This document shows positions 57,130 through 64,000 of a DNA stretch of 64,000 bases, one piece after another (positions within the stretch are counted from its first letter, which is position 1; every line of letters begins with the position of its first letter). The DNA comes from Pseudomonas cerasi. GTDB taxonomy: Bacteria; Pseudomonadota; Gammaproteobacteria; Pseudomonadales; Pseudomonadaceae. The notes under the pieces were generated by a model. It saw nothing but the letters and a program-made list of their open reading frames with translations. It was not told where the DNA came from and did not search any database. A program made the position numbers and the translations under genes. Location: positions 989,001 to 1,053,000 of the forward strand of contig NZ_LT222319.1 of NCBI RefSeq assembly GCF_900074915.1. The letters run 5' to 3'.

Positions 57130-57382
57130 AATGCAGGCGAAGTATGACGCTGGGGTGACAGCGGCAGAGAATTGTCATGCAGAATATTTCGGGGGCGCAT
57201 GATCACGCGGAGCATGGGCATGACACGTGTTCTCCCGCACACCTGTCGTTCCTCACGCTCCAGCATGGAAATGCCTTGGGTGACGCTCTGCATCACGGCG
57301 CGCTGAAGCGCTCAAGACCGGACGCAGAGCATCCAGAACGGCGTACCCACGCGGAGCATGGGCGCGATAGACGTTCCGATTC
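57130..57382. repeat. REP/BIME cluster
   Basis: Contains CACGCGGAGCATGGGCATGACA (57205-57226), TCGTTCCTCACGCTCCAGCATGG (57248-57270), TGACGCTCTGCATCA (57282-57296), GGACGCAGAGCATCCAGAACGGCG (57319-57342) and CCACGCGGAGCATGGGCGCGATAG (57347-57370). Confidence 0.85.
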
Positions 57383-58549
57383 TTAAAGCGCCAGCCCTGC
57401 CTTGACGCGGTACTGGTTACGCACCGGTGTCGCGTATTGCTGAATCATGTAAGGGCGGTGCTCGATCGGCGTGCCAGCCAGGCGACTTTCCCACTCCTCC
57501 CTGGCGCGTTCGAGTTCATCGGCCGGGAACAGTGCGTCAGCCTTCGGCACTTCCAGCGCCGGATCGGCATCGCTCCACTGCGCGTAAGCCAGATAATGCA
57601 CCGGGAACAGCCGATAGCCGCCGAGAATCTGCCGGTCCATCTCGATGGCCAGTTGCTTGGTGTCCTCGAAATACTCGGTGATCGGCGGTGCGAAGTTCAC
57701 GTGCACGCGGCCTTTATAGCCGGTGATGCCGAGGGCAATGCTCACGTCGTCTTCGCCCGGCGTCTTGGTGTAGACGCCGGTTGTCGCACGAATGTACAGC
57801 TCGCGGGCCTTGGCGCTGTCGCACGGATCATATTCGTAGCTGATCGACACCGGGATCAGGTTCAGCGAACGAATCACGTCGCCAAACGGCTCATCCTTGC
57901 GGCTCATGTGGAACATCTTGAGGATCGCCGACTCGGTACGGTCGTCACCGTCCTTGGCGCGGCCCTCGGCCTGAGCGATCCAGATCGACTGGCAGTCCTT
58001 GGTGATCGAGTGATTGATGTACGCCGACAGCAATTGATAAGCCGCCATTTTTTCGCGTCGCCCGATGATCGAGCGATGCACGATGAAGCTCTTGTTCAGG
58101 CGCATCAGGTCGCTGACGAATGGCTTTTGCAGCAGGTTGTCGCCAATCGCGATGCGCGGAGTGGGCAGGCCTGCGTGGTACACGGCGTAGTTGACGAACG
58201 CCGGGTCCATGACGATATCGCGATGGTTGGCCAGAAACAGGTAGGCGCAACCGGACTTCAGCTGTTCGACGCCGGTGTAGGTGACCCCGTCCGTGGCGCG
58301 TTCGATCGTGTGGTCGACGTAATATTCGACCTTGTCCTGCAGCGTGGCGACCGAGTCGATACCGGCAAACTCGCGGCGCAGCTTGCGCGCCAGGGTAGGC
58401 TGCAGCAGCCAGCCGAATGCGCCCGCGAGGCGGGGAAAGCGGAATCGGGTCAGAATGGCGAGAAAGGCTTTGTCGCTCAGCAGACGTGCCAAGACGGCGG
58501 GGACTTCTGCATCGTTGTAAGGTCGGATGGCATCAAATTCGCCCATCAT
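57383..58549 (-). CDS. PlsC-family 1-acyl-glycerol-3-phosphate acyltransferase-like protein
   Basis: A 388-residue acyltransferase with the catalytic HX4D motif in ANHRDIVMDPAFVNY and further acyltransferase blocks (RMIVHRS-like, WIAQAEGRAKDGDD, PVSISYEYDPCD). It is longer than typical PlsC and resembles acyltransferases of the glycerolphosphate type seen in Pseudomonas. The acyl donor and exact acceptor are unknown. Single gene, minus strand. Confidence 0.88.
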   Translation of the reverse strand: MMGEFDAIRPYNDAEVPAVLARLLSDKAFLAILTRFRFPRLAGAFGWLLQPTLARKLRREFAGIDSVATLQDKVEYYVDHTIERATDGVTYTGVEQLKSGCAYLFLANHRDIVMDPAFVNYAVYHAGLPTPRIAIGDNLLQKPFVSDLMRLNKSFIVHRSIIGRREKMAAYQLLSAYINHSITKDCQSIWIAQAEGRAKDGDDRTESAILKMFHMSRKDEPFGDVIRSLNLIPVSISYEYDPCDSAKARELYIRATTGVYTKTPGEDDVSIALGITGYKGRVHVNFAPPITEYFEDTKQLAIEMDRQILGGYRLFPVHYLAYAQWSDADPALEVPKADALFPADELERAREEWESRLAGTPIEHRPYMIQQYATPVRNQYRVKAGLAL

Positions 58550-58652
58550 GCTCTCTTGTTTGAATCGAATAGGGTAAAAAGAAGACGGATTTGTTAAAAC
58601 TGCCTTCTGAAGAATGGGTCAATTATACGCATAACTGATCCCGGAGACCGTG

Positions 58653-58835
58653 ATGCAGGAATTACAGAGTTACGACTGCCCTTATTGCGGCGAACCTGTC
58701 GAAGCCGTACTGGACCTTTCCGGTGGCGATCAACAGTACATTGAAGACTGTCCGGTCTGTTGCCGCCCGATCATTTTCGACCTGCAGACCGACGGCGAAG
58801 ACTGGAATCTGGACGTTCGCAGCGAGAACGAGTGA
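58653..58835 (+). CDS. CPXCG-motif cysteine-rich protein
   Basis: A 60-residue zinc-ribbon-like protein: CPYCGEP near residue 9 and CPVCCRP near 34. Two starts (GTG at 58650, ATG at 58653) are adjacent; ATG is preferred. Its stop overlaps the next ATG by one base (TGATG). Function unknown. Confidence 0.9.
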   Translation: MQELQSYDCPYCGEPVEAVLDLSGGDQQYIEDCPVCCRPIIFDLQTDGEDWNLDVRSENE

Positions 58836-59095
58836 TGCAGAAGATCTACGAGCCCGAGAACCTGATGGAGGCCGAGTTGCTGCTGGCAATGCTCGCCAGT
58901 GAAGGCATCAAGGCGCATCTGGCCGGTCGCGATCTGCTCGGGGCGATGGGCGAGCTGCCGGGGCTGGGGCTGCTGGCACTCAAGGTCGAAGATGCGCAGG
59001 TCGCTCGCGCACGAGCGTTGATCACTGCGTACAATAGCGCCTCGCCTCTGTCTGGCGATGAGCCGGACGACTTCCCCGATGTACTGGTGTGCTGA
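58835..59095 (+). CDS. DUF2007 family (putative signal-transducing) protein
   Basis: An 86-residue protein (MQKIYEPENLMEAELLLAMLASEGIKAHLAGRDLLGAMGELPGLGLLALKVEDAQVARARALI) with the PII-like fold assigned to DUF2007. Translationally coupled to the CPXCG gene. Function unknown. Confidence 0.9.
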   Translation: MQKIYEPENLMEAELLLAMLASEGIKAHLAGRDLLGAMGELPGLGLLALKVEDAQVARARALITAYNSASPLSGDEPDDFPDVLVC

Positions 59096-59123
59096 GCACC
59101 TTAAAAGAGTCTGATTAGCCCCC

Positions 59124-59753
59124 ATGTGTGGACGCTACGCCCTGTTTCGCTGGACCCCTGCCTTTGCCGCCTTGCCCGGTTTTCCTGCCGATCAGCAGGC
59201 GCAATGGAATATTTCGCCAGCCGACTGGGTGTTGATCATGCGCGCCGCCGAAAACGCTGACGGTATCGAGCTGGTGCGCGCGCGCTGGGGCCTGACGCCG
59301 GCCTGGCTCACCGACCTGTCGAAAACACCCGCCCATGCCCGCGCCGAAACCTTGGCCGAGCAGCCGATGTTTCGCGATGCCTTCACCCATCGCCGCTGCC
59401 TGCTCCCCGCCAACGGCTTTTACGAATGGCGCGGCACGGTGCGCAAGCGTCCGTTCTGGTTGACGCCGGGGGAGGGCGCCGCGCTGTTTTTCGCCGCAAT
59501 CTGGGAAGCCTATCCGGTGCAGGGGCATACGTACCTGAGCGTCGCGGTGGTCACCCAGGCGGCTGCGACCCAGCGTCGGCCATTGATTCTGGATGCCAAG
59601 GGCCAGAAAGACTGGCTGGCCGCCGACACGCCGCTGCCGACGTTGCAAGCGTTACTGGCTGCCCCGCAGACGGCGCTGCGCGAACGGCCTCTGGCCAATC
59701 TGGTCAACGATCCCAAGCTGAATGCGCCCGAGTGCCTCACGCCATTAAGCTAG
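59124..59753 (+). CDS. SOS-response-associated peptidase (HMCES/YedK)
   Basis: A 209-residue SRAP protein starting MCGRYALF, so the catalytic Cys2 is exposed after Met removal. It has PANGFYEWR (Asn, Glu) and AVVTQAAATQRR. It traps abasic sites in single-stranded DNA through a covalent thiazolidine link. Start by the invariant MCGRYA. Confidence 0.94.
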   Translation: MCGRYALFRWTPAFAALPGFPADQQAQWNISPADWVLIMRAAENADGIELVRARWGLTPAWLTDLSKTPAHARAETLAEQPMFRDAFTHRRCLLPANGFYEWRGTVRKRPFWLTPGEGAALFFAAIWEAYPVQGHTYLSVAVVTQAAATQRRPLILDAKGQKDWLAADTPLPTLQALLAAPQTALRERPLANLVNDPKLNAPECLTPLS

Positions 59754-59936
59754 GCGGGGACGGCAAAAAACACCGAATCGGACAAATCCGATATCCGCGT
59801 TGAAGTACATCTGATACAAACTGGACACACCTGCGGGAACCATCCACCCCTGTCAAAGACCAAGATGCCAGTTGGCCGGTATCTGGCGCAGAGGTCTGCC
59901 CCGGGACTGACCGTTTTACACACAAGGAGATACACC

Positions 59937-60755
59937 ATGCGTCCTTCATTTGCCTTCTGTGCCTTGAGCGCTGCGTTGCTGCTCGGCGGGTGTCAGGCAG
60001 TCAATACCACGAGTGGCGACTCGGTCGGTGTGGAGCGCAAACAGTACATGTTCAGCATGCTCTCCACGGATGAAGTCAACAAAATGTACGCCCAGTCCTA
60101 TCAGCAGACCGTTGGCGAGGCGACCAGCAAAGGGGTGCTGGACACCACCAGCGCCAATGCCAAGCGGGTTCATGCAATCGCCAATCGACTGATTGCCCAG
60201 GCGCCCAAATTGCGGCCTGATTCGGCGCAGTGGCAGTGGGAAGTCAACCTGATCAAGAGCGATGAGCTGAACGCCAATTGTGGTCCTGGCGGCAAGATTT
60301 TCGTTTACACCGGTCTGATTGATACCCTCAAGCTGACCGACGATGAAATCGCTGCGGTCATGGGCCACGAGATCGCCCATGCCCTGCGCGAGCACGGGCG
60401 TGAAGCGATGTCCAAGGCATACGGCGTTTCAATGGCCAAGCAGGGCGCAGGTGCCTTGCTGGGATTGGGACAGGACAGCCTGGCGTTGGCAGATACCGTG
60501 GTCAACTACAGCCTGACACTGCCCAACAGCCGCAGTAACGAGAACGAAGCCGATCTGCTCGGTCTGGAACTGGCCGCACGTGCCGGTTACAACCCGAATG
60601 CGGCGATCACACTGTGGCAGAAGATGACCCAGAACTCCGGTGGTTCGCAGCCTGAGTTCATGAGCACTCACCCGGCCTCGGAAAGTCGCATCGCTTCGTT
60701 GCAGGCTGCGATTCCGAAAGTCATGCCGCTGTATCAGGCTGCCCCCAAATCCTGA
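59937..60755 (+). CDS. M48-family metallopeptidase (lipoprotein)
   Basis: A 272-residue lipoprotein protease: signal MRPSFAFCALSAALLLGGC (Cys19), HEXXH in VMGHEIAHALREH, third Zn ligand Glu in SNENEADLLGLELAARAGY. Resembles LoiP/YggG of the M48 family, acting in the envelope. The ATG at 59937 follows AAGGAGA. Confidence 0.93.
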   Translation: MRPSFAFCALSAALLLGGCQAVNTTSGDSVGVERKQYMFSMLSTDEVNKMYAQSYQQTVGEATSKGVLDTTSANAKRVHAIANRLIAQAPKLRPDSAQWQWEVNLIKSDELNANCGPGGKIFVYTGLIDTLKLTDDEIAAVMGHEIAHALREHGREAMSKAYGVSMAKQGAGALLGLGQDSLALADTVVNYSLTLPNSRSNENEADLLGLELAARAGYNPNAAITLWQKMTQNSGGSQPEFMSTHPASESRIASLQAAIPKVMPLYQAAPKS

Positions 60756-60809
60756 GTGAATGAGTCGCCCGTAGCGTTGCGCGTGTCTTTGCAAAGCTAC
60801 GGGCCAGCA

Positions 60810-61394
60810 TTACACCCAGCCGCTGACTTGCATTGCCTTGTAAACCGCCACCAGCGCCAGCACGAAGAACGCGCAGGCAGCCAGTCGGCGGATCAGGGTC
60901 AGCGGCAGTTTCTCGGCGGCGAAATTGCCCGCCAGTACCACCGGCATGTTGGCCAGCAGCATGCCCACCGTGGTGCCCAGAATGACCAGCCACAGATAGG
61001 AATACTGCGCCGCCAGCATCACCGTGGCGATCTGCGTCTTGTCACCGATTTCAGCGATGAAGAACGTAATCAGCGTGGTCATGAACGGGCCGAACTTGCG
61101 TGCCGTGCTGGCTTCGTCATCGTCCATCTTGTCCGGAACCAGTGTCCACAGCGCCGTGGCGGTAAAGCTGGCGGCGAGTATCCAGTGCAGCACTGCGTCT
61201 GACAGATAACTGCTGAACCAGGCACCTACAGCGCCAGCTGCTGCATGGTTGGCCAGCGTTGCGGCAACGATGCCTGCGATGATCGGCCAGGGCTTGCGAA
61301 AGCGCGCAGCGAGAATGAGCGCGAGCAACTGCGTCTTGTCACCGATTTCGGCGAGTGCGACCACTGCGGTAGGGATTAAGAATGATTCCAGCAT
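60810..61394 (-). CDS. TMEM165/GDT1 family Mn2+ transporter
   Basis: A 194-residue membrane protein with six helices and two copies of the E-x-GD-KT motif (VALAEIGDKTQLLALILA and FFIAEIGDKTQIATVMLA), diagnostic of the GDT1/TMEM165 (UPF0016) cation exchangers. Bacterial members export or handle manganese. Start 61394 (MLESFLIPTA). A yybP-ykoY riboswitch is upstream, which matches Mn regulation. Confidence 0.93.
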   Translation of the reverse strand: MLESFLIPTAVVALAEIGDKTQLLALILAARFRKPWPIIAGIVAATLANHAAAGAVGAWFSSYLSDAVLHWILAASFTATALWTLVPDKMDDDEASTARKFGPFMTTLITFFIAEIGDKTQIATVMLAAQYSYLWLVILGTTVGMLLANMPVVLAGNFAAEKLPLTLIRRLAACAFFVLALVAVYKAMQVSGWV

Positions 61395-61404
61395 CAGGTT
61401 TCCT

Positions 61405-61450
61405 AAGGGGCGGGCCGACACGGCTATGACACGTACGACCTCCCCGCCCC
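61405..61450 (-). terminator. expression-platform hairpin in front of the TMEM165 gene
   Basis: GGGGCGGG pairs with CCCGCCCC across about 28 bases, leading into TTAGGAAACCTG before the ATG. Probably hides the ribosome-binding site (AGGAAA) or terminates when Mn is low. Confidence 0.55.
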
Positions 61451-61610
61451 GGGTAAGGTGTTCGTGTCATAGGTCTTGTCAAACCACCGATCTGTCTGAG
61501 CGGATTCCGGGTCGCACGTACCATGGTCTGAGGACCAAGTATGTTGATACGTGCCGGACGAGCATAGCGCTCGTGGGAGACTACTCCCCTAGGACGGAGC
61601 GGATTCTGCC
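61450..61610 (-). promoter_or_regulatory. yybP-ykoY (manganese) riboswitch
   Basis: The minus strand holds the two signature loops of this aptamer: GGGGAGTAG (rev. of 61584-61592) and ATCAACATACTTGG about 55 bases on, with the connecting stems (CACGAGCGCTATGCTCG; CACGTATC...GGTACGTG). A GC-rich hairpin GGGGCGGG...CCCGCCCC follows (61405-61450) just ahead of the TMEM165 start. Mn2+ would remodel that hairpin and free the start or the terminator. Confidence 0.8.
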
Positions 61611-61640
61611 TCCGCGAAAACGTTTCGGCAAGTGCTTATT

Positions 61641-62639
61641 TCAGGGGCGTTTGGCGCTGTAGATTTTGAAACCGTTGCCTTGCGCCCTGACTTCGCACTG
61701 CCCGACGTGCTCTTCGATCAACGGCTGATAACGCAGGAAGTTATTCGCCACCAAGCGCAGTTCGCCGCCTGATTTAAGATGTTGGCGGGCTTTTCTCAGC
61801 AGGTTTTCCGTTGCCATGTAATCGGTATGAACGCCGACATGGAACGGCGGGTTGCTCAGAATCGTGTTCAAGCCCATCGGTGCTGCGTCGATGCCGTCAC
61901 CGGTCAGCACCTGGGCTTGCAGGCCATTGGCGGCCAGGGTCAGGCGCGAACTGGCGGTGGCGAAGGCATCGACATCGAGCATGATGACTTCGTTGTGCGG
62001 GTAACGACGCTTGATCGCCGCCCCCAGCACTCCGGCGCCACAACCGAAGTCGAGCAGGTTGCCGCTGGGTAGCTTGTCGATGTTTTCCAGCAACAGGGCT
62101 GAACCACGGTCGAGGCGGCCATGGCTGAACACGCCGGGCAGGCTGACGACGTTAAGCGGGCCGTCCTGCAATTCGATCTGGTAGGGCTTGGCGAGGCTTT
62201 CCAGGCTGACGGCTTGCGGTGCGTGCTCGACCGTCACCTGCCACAGCTGGCAGTGGCGGGCGCTGTCCAGCTTGCGTGCGCGACCGAACGGGCTCAGTTG
62301 CTTGGCAGCCGCTTCGATACCGCCACGTTTCTCGCCGACCAGAAACAGCTCGCGCCCGGCCAGTCGCGAGGCCAGCGCATTGAGCAGGTAGTCGGTCAGG
62401 TCACGTGCCTTGGGCAGGAACAGCACAGCGGCTTCGAGGTCTGTCTGTGGCGCTTCGACGCCGAAATCCACACGGCCTTCAAAACGCGCATCCAGAGCCA
62501 CCTGATCGCCGGCGTGCCAGCACCATCCACGGGCATCCGGCAGTTTTCCGAGCAGGTCATCGGCGGGCAGCCCGACCAACAACAGCGAGCCCTGAAACAG
62601 CTCGGCCTGACGGAGTAACACTTCACTGCGCGGGTCCAT
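61641..62639 (-). CDS. rsmC: 16S rRNA (guanine-1207-N2)-methyltransferase
   Basis: A 332-residue two-domain methyltransferase of the RsmC type: N-terminal pseudo-domain, SAM loop [20 protein letters not shown], and the catalytic NPPF motif in [14 protein letters not shown]. It methylates G1207 of 16S rRNA in 30S subunits. Single gene next to a REP-bearing spacer. Confidence 0.93.
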   Translation of the reverse strand: MDPRSEVLLRQAELFQGSLLLVGLPADDLLGKLPDARGWCWHAGDQVALDARFEGRVDFGVEAPQTDLEAAVLFLPKARDLTDYLLNALASRLAGRELFLVGEKRGGIEAAAKQLSPFGRARKLDSARHCQLWQVTVEHAPQAVSLESLAKPYQIELQDGPLNVVSLPGVFSHGRLDRGSALLLENIDKLPSGNLLDFGCGAGVLGAAIKRRYPHNEVIMLDVDAFATASSRLTLAANGLQAQVLTGDGIDAAPMGLNTILSNPPFHVGVHTDYMATENLLRKARQHLKSGGELRLVANNFLRYQPLIEEHVGQCEVRAQGNGFKIYSAKRP

Positions 62640-62876
62640 GGAATGGCTCCTGAAAAAGCGCGCAGTCTAACAGGATATGGGCCAGCAGGACGCGGAGCGT
62701 CCAGAACGGCATGCGACGCAGAGCGTCGCACGATAGTTGCGATGATCATTCCGCACGCTCCAGCGTCGCACGATAGTTAGAGCAAGCCCTGCGCCGCATC
62801 AATACCGGCATCTGTTGCGGATACGCCAGACAGCGTAATCTGCCGGGTCAGACGTCAATCCTCCAGGAGGTCCCAC
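62640..62876. repeat. REP-like units upstream of the LysE gene
   Basis: Units GACGCGGAGCGTCCAGAACGGC (62689-62710), CGACGCAGAGCGTCGCACGATAG (62713-62735) and its inverse TCCGCACGCTCCAGCGTCGCACGATAG (62751-62777). Confidence 0.8.
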
Positions 62877-63509
62877 ATGTACTGGGCAGAGTTTCTTACC
62901 GTTGCGCTGATTCACTTGCTGGCGGTTGCCAGTCCCGGCCCGGATTTCGCGGTGGTGGTGCGTGAAAGCGTGACTCATGGGCGCAAGGCCGGGACCTGGG
63001 CGGCGTTGGGCGTCGGCTCGGCGATCTTTCTGCATGTGGGCTATTCGCTGCTGGGGATCGGGATTATCGTTTCCCAGTCCATCGTGCTGTTCAACGCGCT
63101 GAAATGGGCAGCCGCTGCCTATCTGCTGTACATCGGCATCAAGGCGTTGCGCGCCAAACCGGCCGCCGCGACGGGCGATGCCGCCATCAAGGCCACGCCC
63201 GGCGAGCGCACGGCGCGCGGTGCCTACATCAGCGGTTTCGTCACCAATGGCCTGAACCCCAAGGCGACGCTGTTCTTCCTCTCGCTGTTCACCGTGGTGA
63301 TCAATCCGCATACGCCATTGCTGGTGCAGGGCGGTTACGGCGTGTATCTCGCGGTGGCGACGGCGGCGTGGTTCTGTCTGGTGGCGCGACTGTTCAGCCA
63401 GGCCCGGGTACGCGCAGGATTCGCGCGCATGGGGCACTGGTTCGACCGGGCCATGGGCGGCGTGCTGATCGCGCTGGGCATCAAGCTGGCGCTGACCGAG
63501 GTCCGCTGA
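62877..63509 (+). CDS. LysE/RhtB-family translocator
   Basis: A 210-residue exporter with six membrane helices: HLLAVASPGPDFAVVVRESVTHGRKAGTWAALGVGSAIF has the family's SPGPD motif, and ISGFVTNGLNPKATLFFLSLFT follows. Exports amino acids or their lactones. ATG 62877 is preceded by CAGGAGG. Confidence 0.95.
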   Translation: MYWAEFLTVALIHLLAVASPGPDFAVVVRESVTHGRKAGTWAALGVGSAIFLHVGYSLLGIGIIVSQSIVLFNALKWAAAAYLLYIGIKALRAKPAAATGDAAIKATPGERTARGAYISGFVTNGLNPKATLFFLSLFTVVINPHTPLLVQGGYGVYLAVATAAWFCLVARLFSQARVRAGFARMGHWFDRAMGGVLIALGIKLALTEVR

Positions 63510-63554
63510 AACCTGAATTCAGGACGCCTAACACCGAGCATATGCAGCAACCCG

Positions 63555-63583
63555 GACGCCCCTTGCAGACAGCACGGGGCGTC
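63555..63583. terminator. possible terminator after the LysE gene
   Basis: GACGCCCC pairs with GGGGCGTC around a 13-base loop. A clear U-tract is missing, so this is a weak call. Confidence 0.4.
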
Positions 63584-63678
63584 TCGTCAAATCATCCCTT
63601 TTACTGATTTCACTAGCAGCCCGAGGCCCTAGAGTCCATATTTCCAGCCACGCCTGTGGACTTTGAAAAGGGCTTCAT

Positions 63679-64000
63679 ATGTTACAGACTCGCGTTCTTC
63701 CGCCCGCCGATGGCGCTTATCAGTGCCCTCTGTTGATCAAGCGCCTGCTGCTGTCCGGCAGTCGTTATGAAAAGACGCGCGAAATCATCTACCGTGATTC
63801 GGTCCGCTACACCTACGCCACCCTCAACGAACGCATCTGCCGCCTGGCCAACGTACTGACCGCGGCGGGCGTGAAAGCCGGCGACACCGTGGCGGTGATG
63901 GACTGGGACAGCCACCGCTACCTGGAGTGCATGTTCGCCATCCCAATGATTGGCGCGGTCATCCACACCGTCAATGTGCGGCTTTCTCCCGAGCAGATCG
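63679..64000 (+). CDS. AMP-dependent acyl-CoA synthetase (3' end outside the window)
   Basis: The first 107 codons read MLQTRVLPPADGAYQCPLL ... YTYATLNERICRLANVLTAAGVKAGDTVAVMDWDSHRYLECMFAIPMIGAVIHTVNVRLSPEQI, the N-terminal domain of acyl-CoA ligases (AlkK/FadD type). The catalytic motifs (adenylate-binding) lie beyond the window. Start 63679 matches typical N-termini. Confidence 0.9.
   Translation, partial: MLQTRVLPPADGAYQCPLLIKRLLLSGSRYEKTREIIYRDSVRYTYATLNERICRLANVLTAAGVKAGDTVAVMDWDSHRYLECMFAIPMIGAVIHTVNVRLSPEQI

Overview
The window is chromosomal DNA of a Pseudomonas, most probably of the P. syringae group. The gene order from 21.6 kb to the end (ychF-pth-rplY-prs-tRNA-Gln-ispE-lolB ... 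hemA-prfA-prmC-moeB-murI-pagL ... phr-merR ... hemH ... uraA-upp / hpt / mqo) follows the block around PA4640-PA4673 of P. aeruginosa, and the REP-type intergenic repeats look like those of P. syringae. No rRNA or CRISPR array was seen; there is one tRNA.

Region 1 (1 to about 21.5 kb) is a genomic island between the 3' side of ychF and the window edge. It has a P4-type tyrosine integrase (20231-21400), a tightly coupled gene of unknown function, an AlpA-like regulator and a ColE2-type replication gene whose 3' end was removed by an IS21-family element. It also carries an AT-richer pair of convergent genes, a PHP-domain/SMC-like ATPase (TrlF type) and a HEPN protein with an intact RxxxxH motif, which is a plausible defence module. 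Small accessory enzymes follow (GNAT, HAD, GNAT).

The centre of the island is a nested set of IS66-family transposons that can be read base by base. The outer element is 8299-19190. It has 20-bp perfect terminal inverted repeats and an 8-bp target duplication TCCGTAGC, and it interrupts a gene whose two halves rejoin in frame. It carries tnpA-tnpB-tnpC plus a cargo of nucleotide- and RNA-type enzymes: an NTP_transf_6 nucleotidyltransferase, an ASCH protein with an ATC start, two NUDIX hydrolases and two P-loop kinases. A second IS66 element (12753-17627) sits inside one of the cargo kinases. It has 16-bp perfect inverted repeats and target duplication GAAAAGAT, and removing it restores a 184-residue reading frame. 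It carries a full-length methyl-accepting chemotaxis receptor as passenger, with a relic of its original right end still visible inside at 15225-15250. Further IS66 relics lie at 6069, 6859-6940 and 7652. IS66 transposition in this lineage therefore seems to have swept up flanking genes repeatedly.

Region 2 (21.6-64 kb) is conserved core. It covers translation and nucleotide supply (ychF, pth, rplY, prs, prfA, prmC, hpt, upp, uraA), haem synthesis (hemA, hemH), the envelope (ispE, lolB, murI, pagL, cfa, acyltransferase) and malate:quinone oxidoreductase. Between 34.9 and 45.7 kb lies a light/oxidative-damage type cluster (cfa, DUF1365, amine-oxidase-like flavoprotein, SDR, NTF2-like, photolyase, MerR regulator, DUF523/DUF1722, Trp-rich protein, second flavoprotein, SDR39U1), with TGTACA repeats in its intergenic regions. 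A yybP-ykoY manganese riboswitch precedes a TMEM165/GDT1 transporter gene at 60.8-61.6 kb. Several intergenic regions are filled with REP/BIME palindromes. The window ends inside an acyl-CoA synthetase gene.
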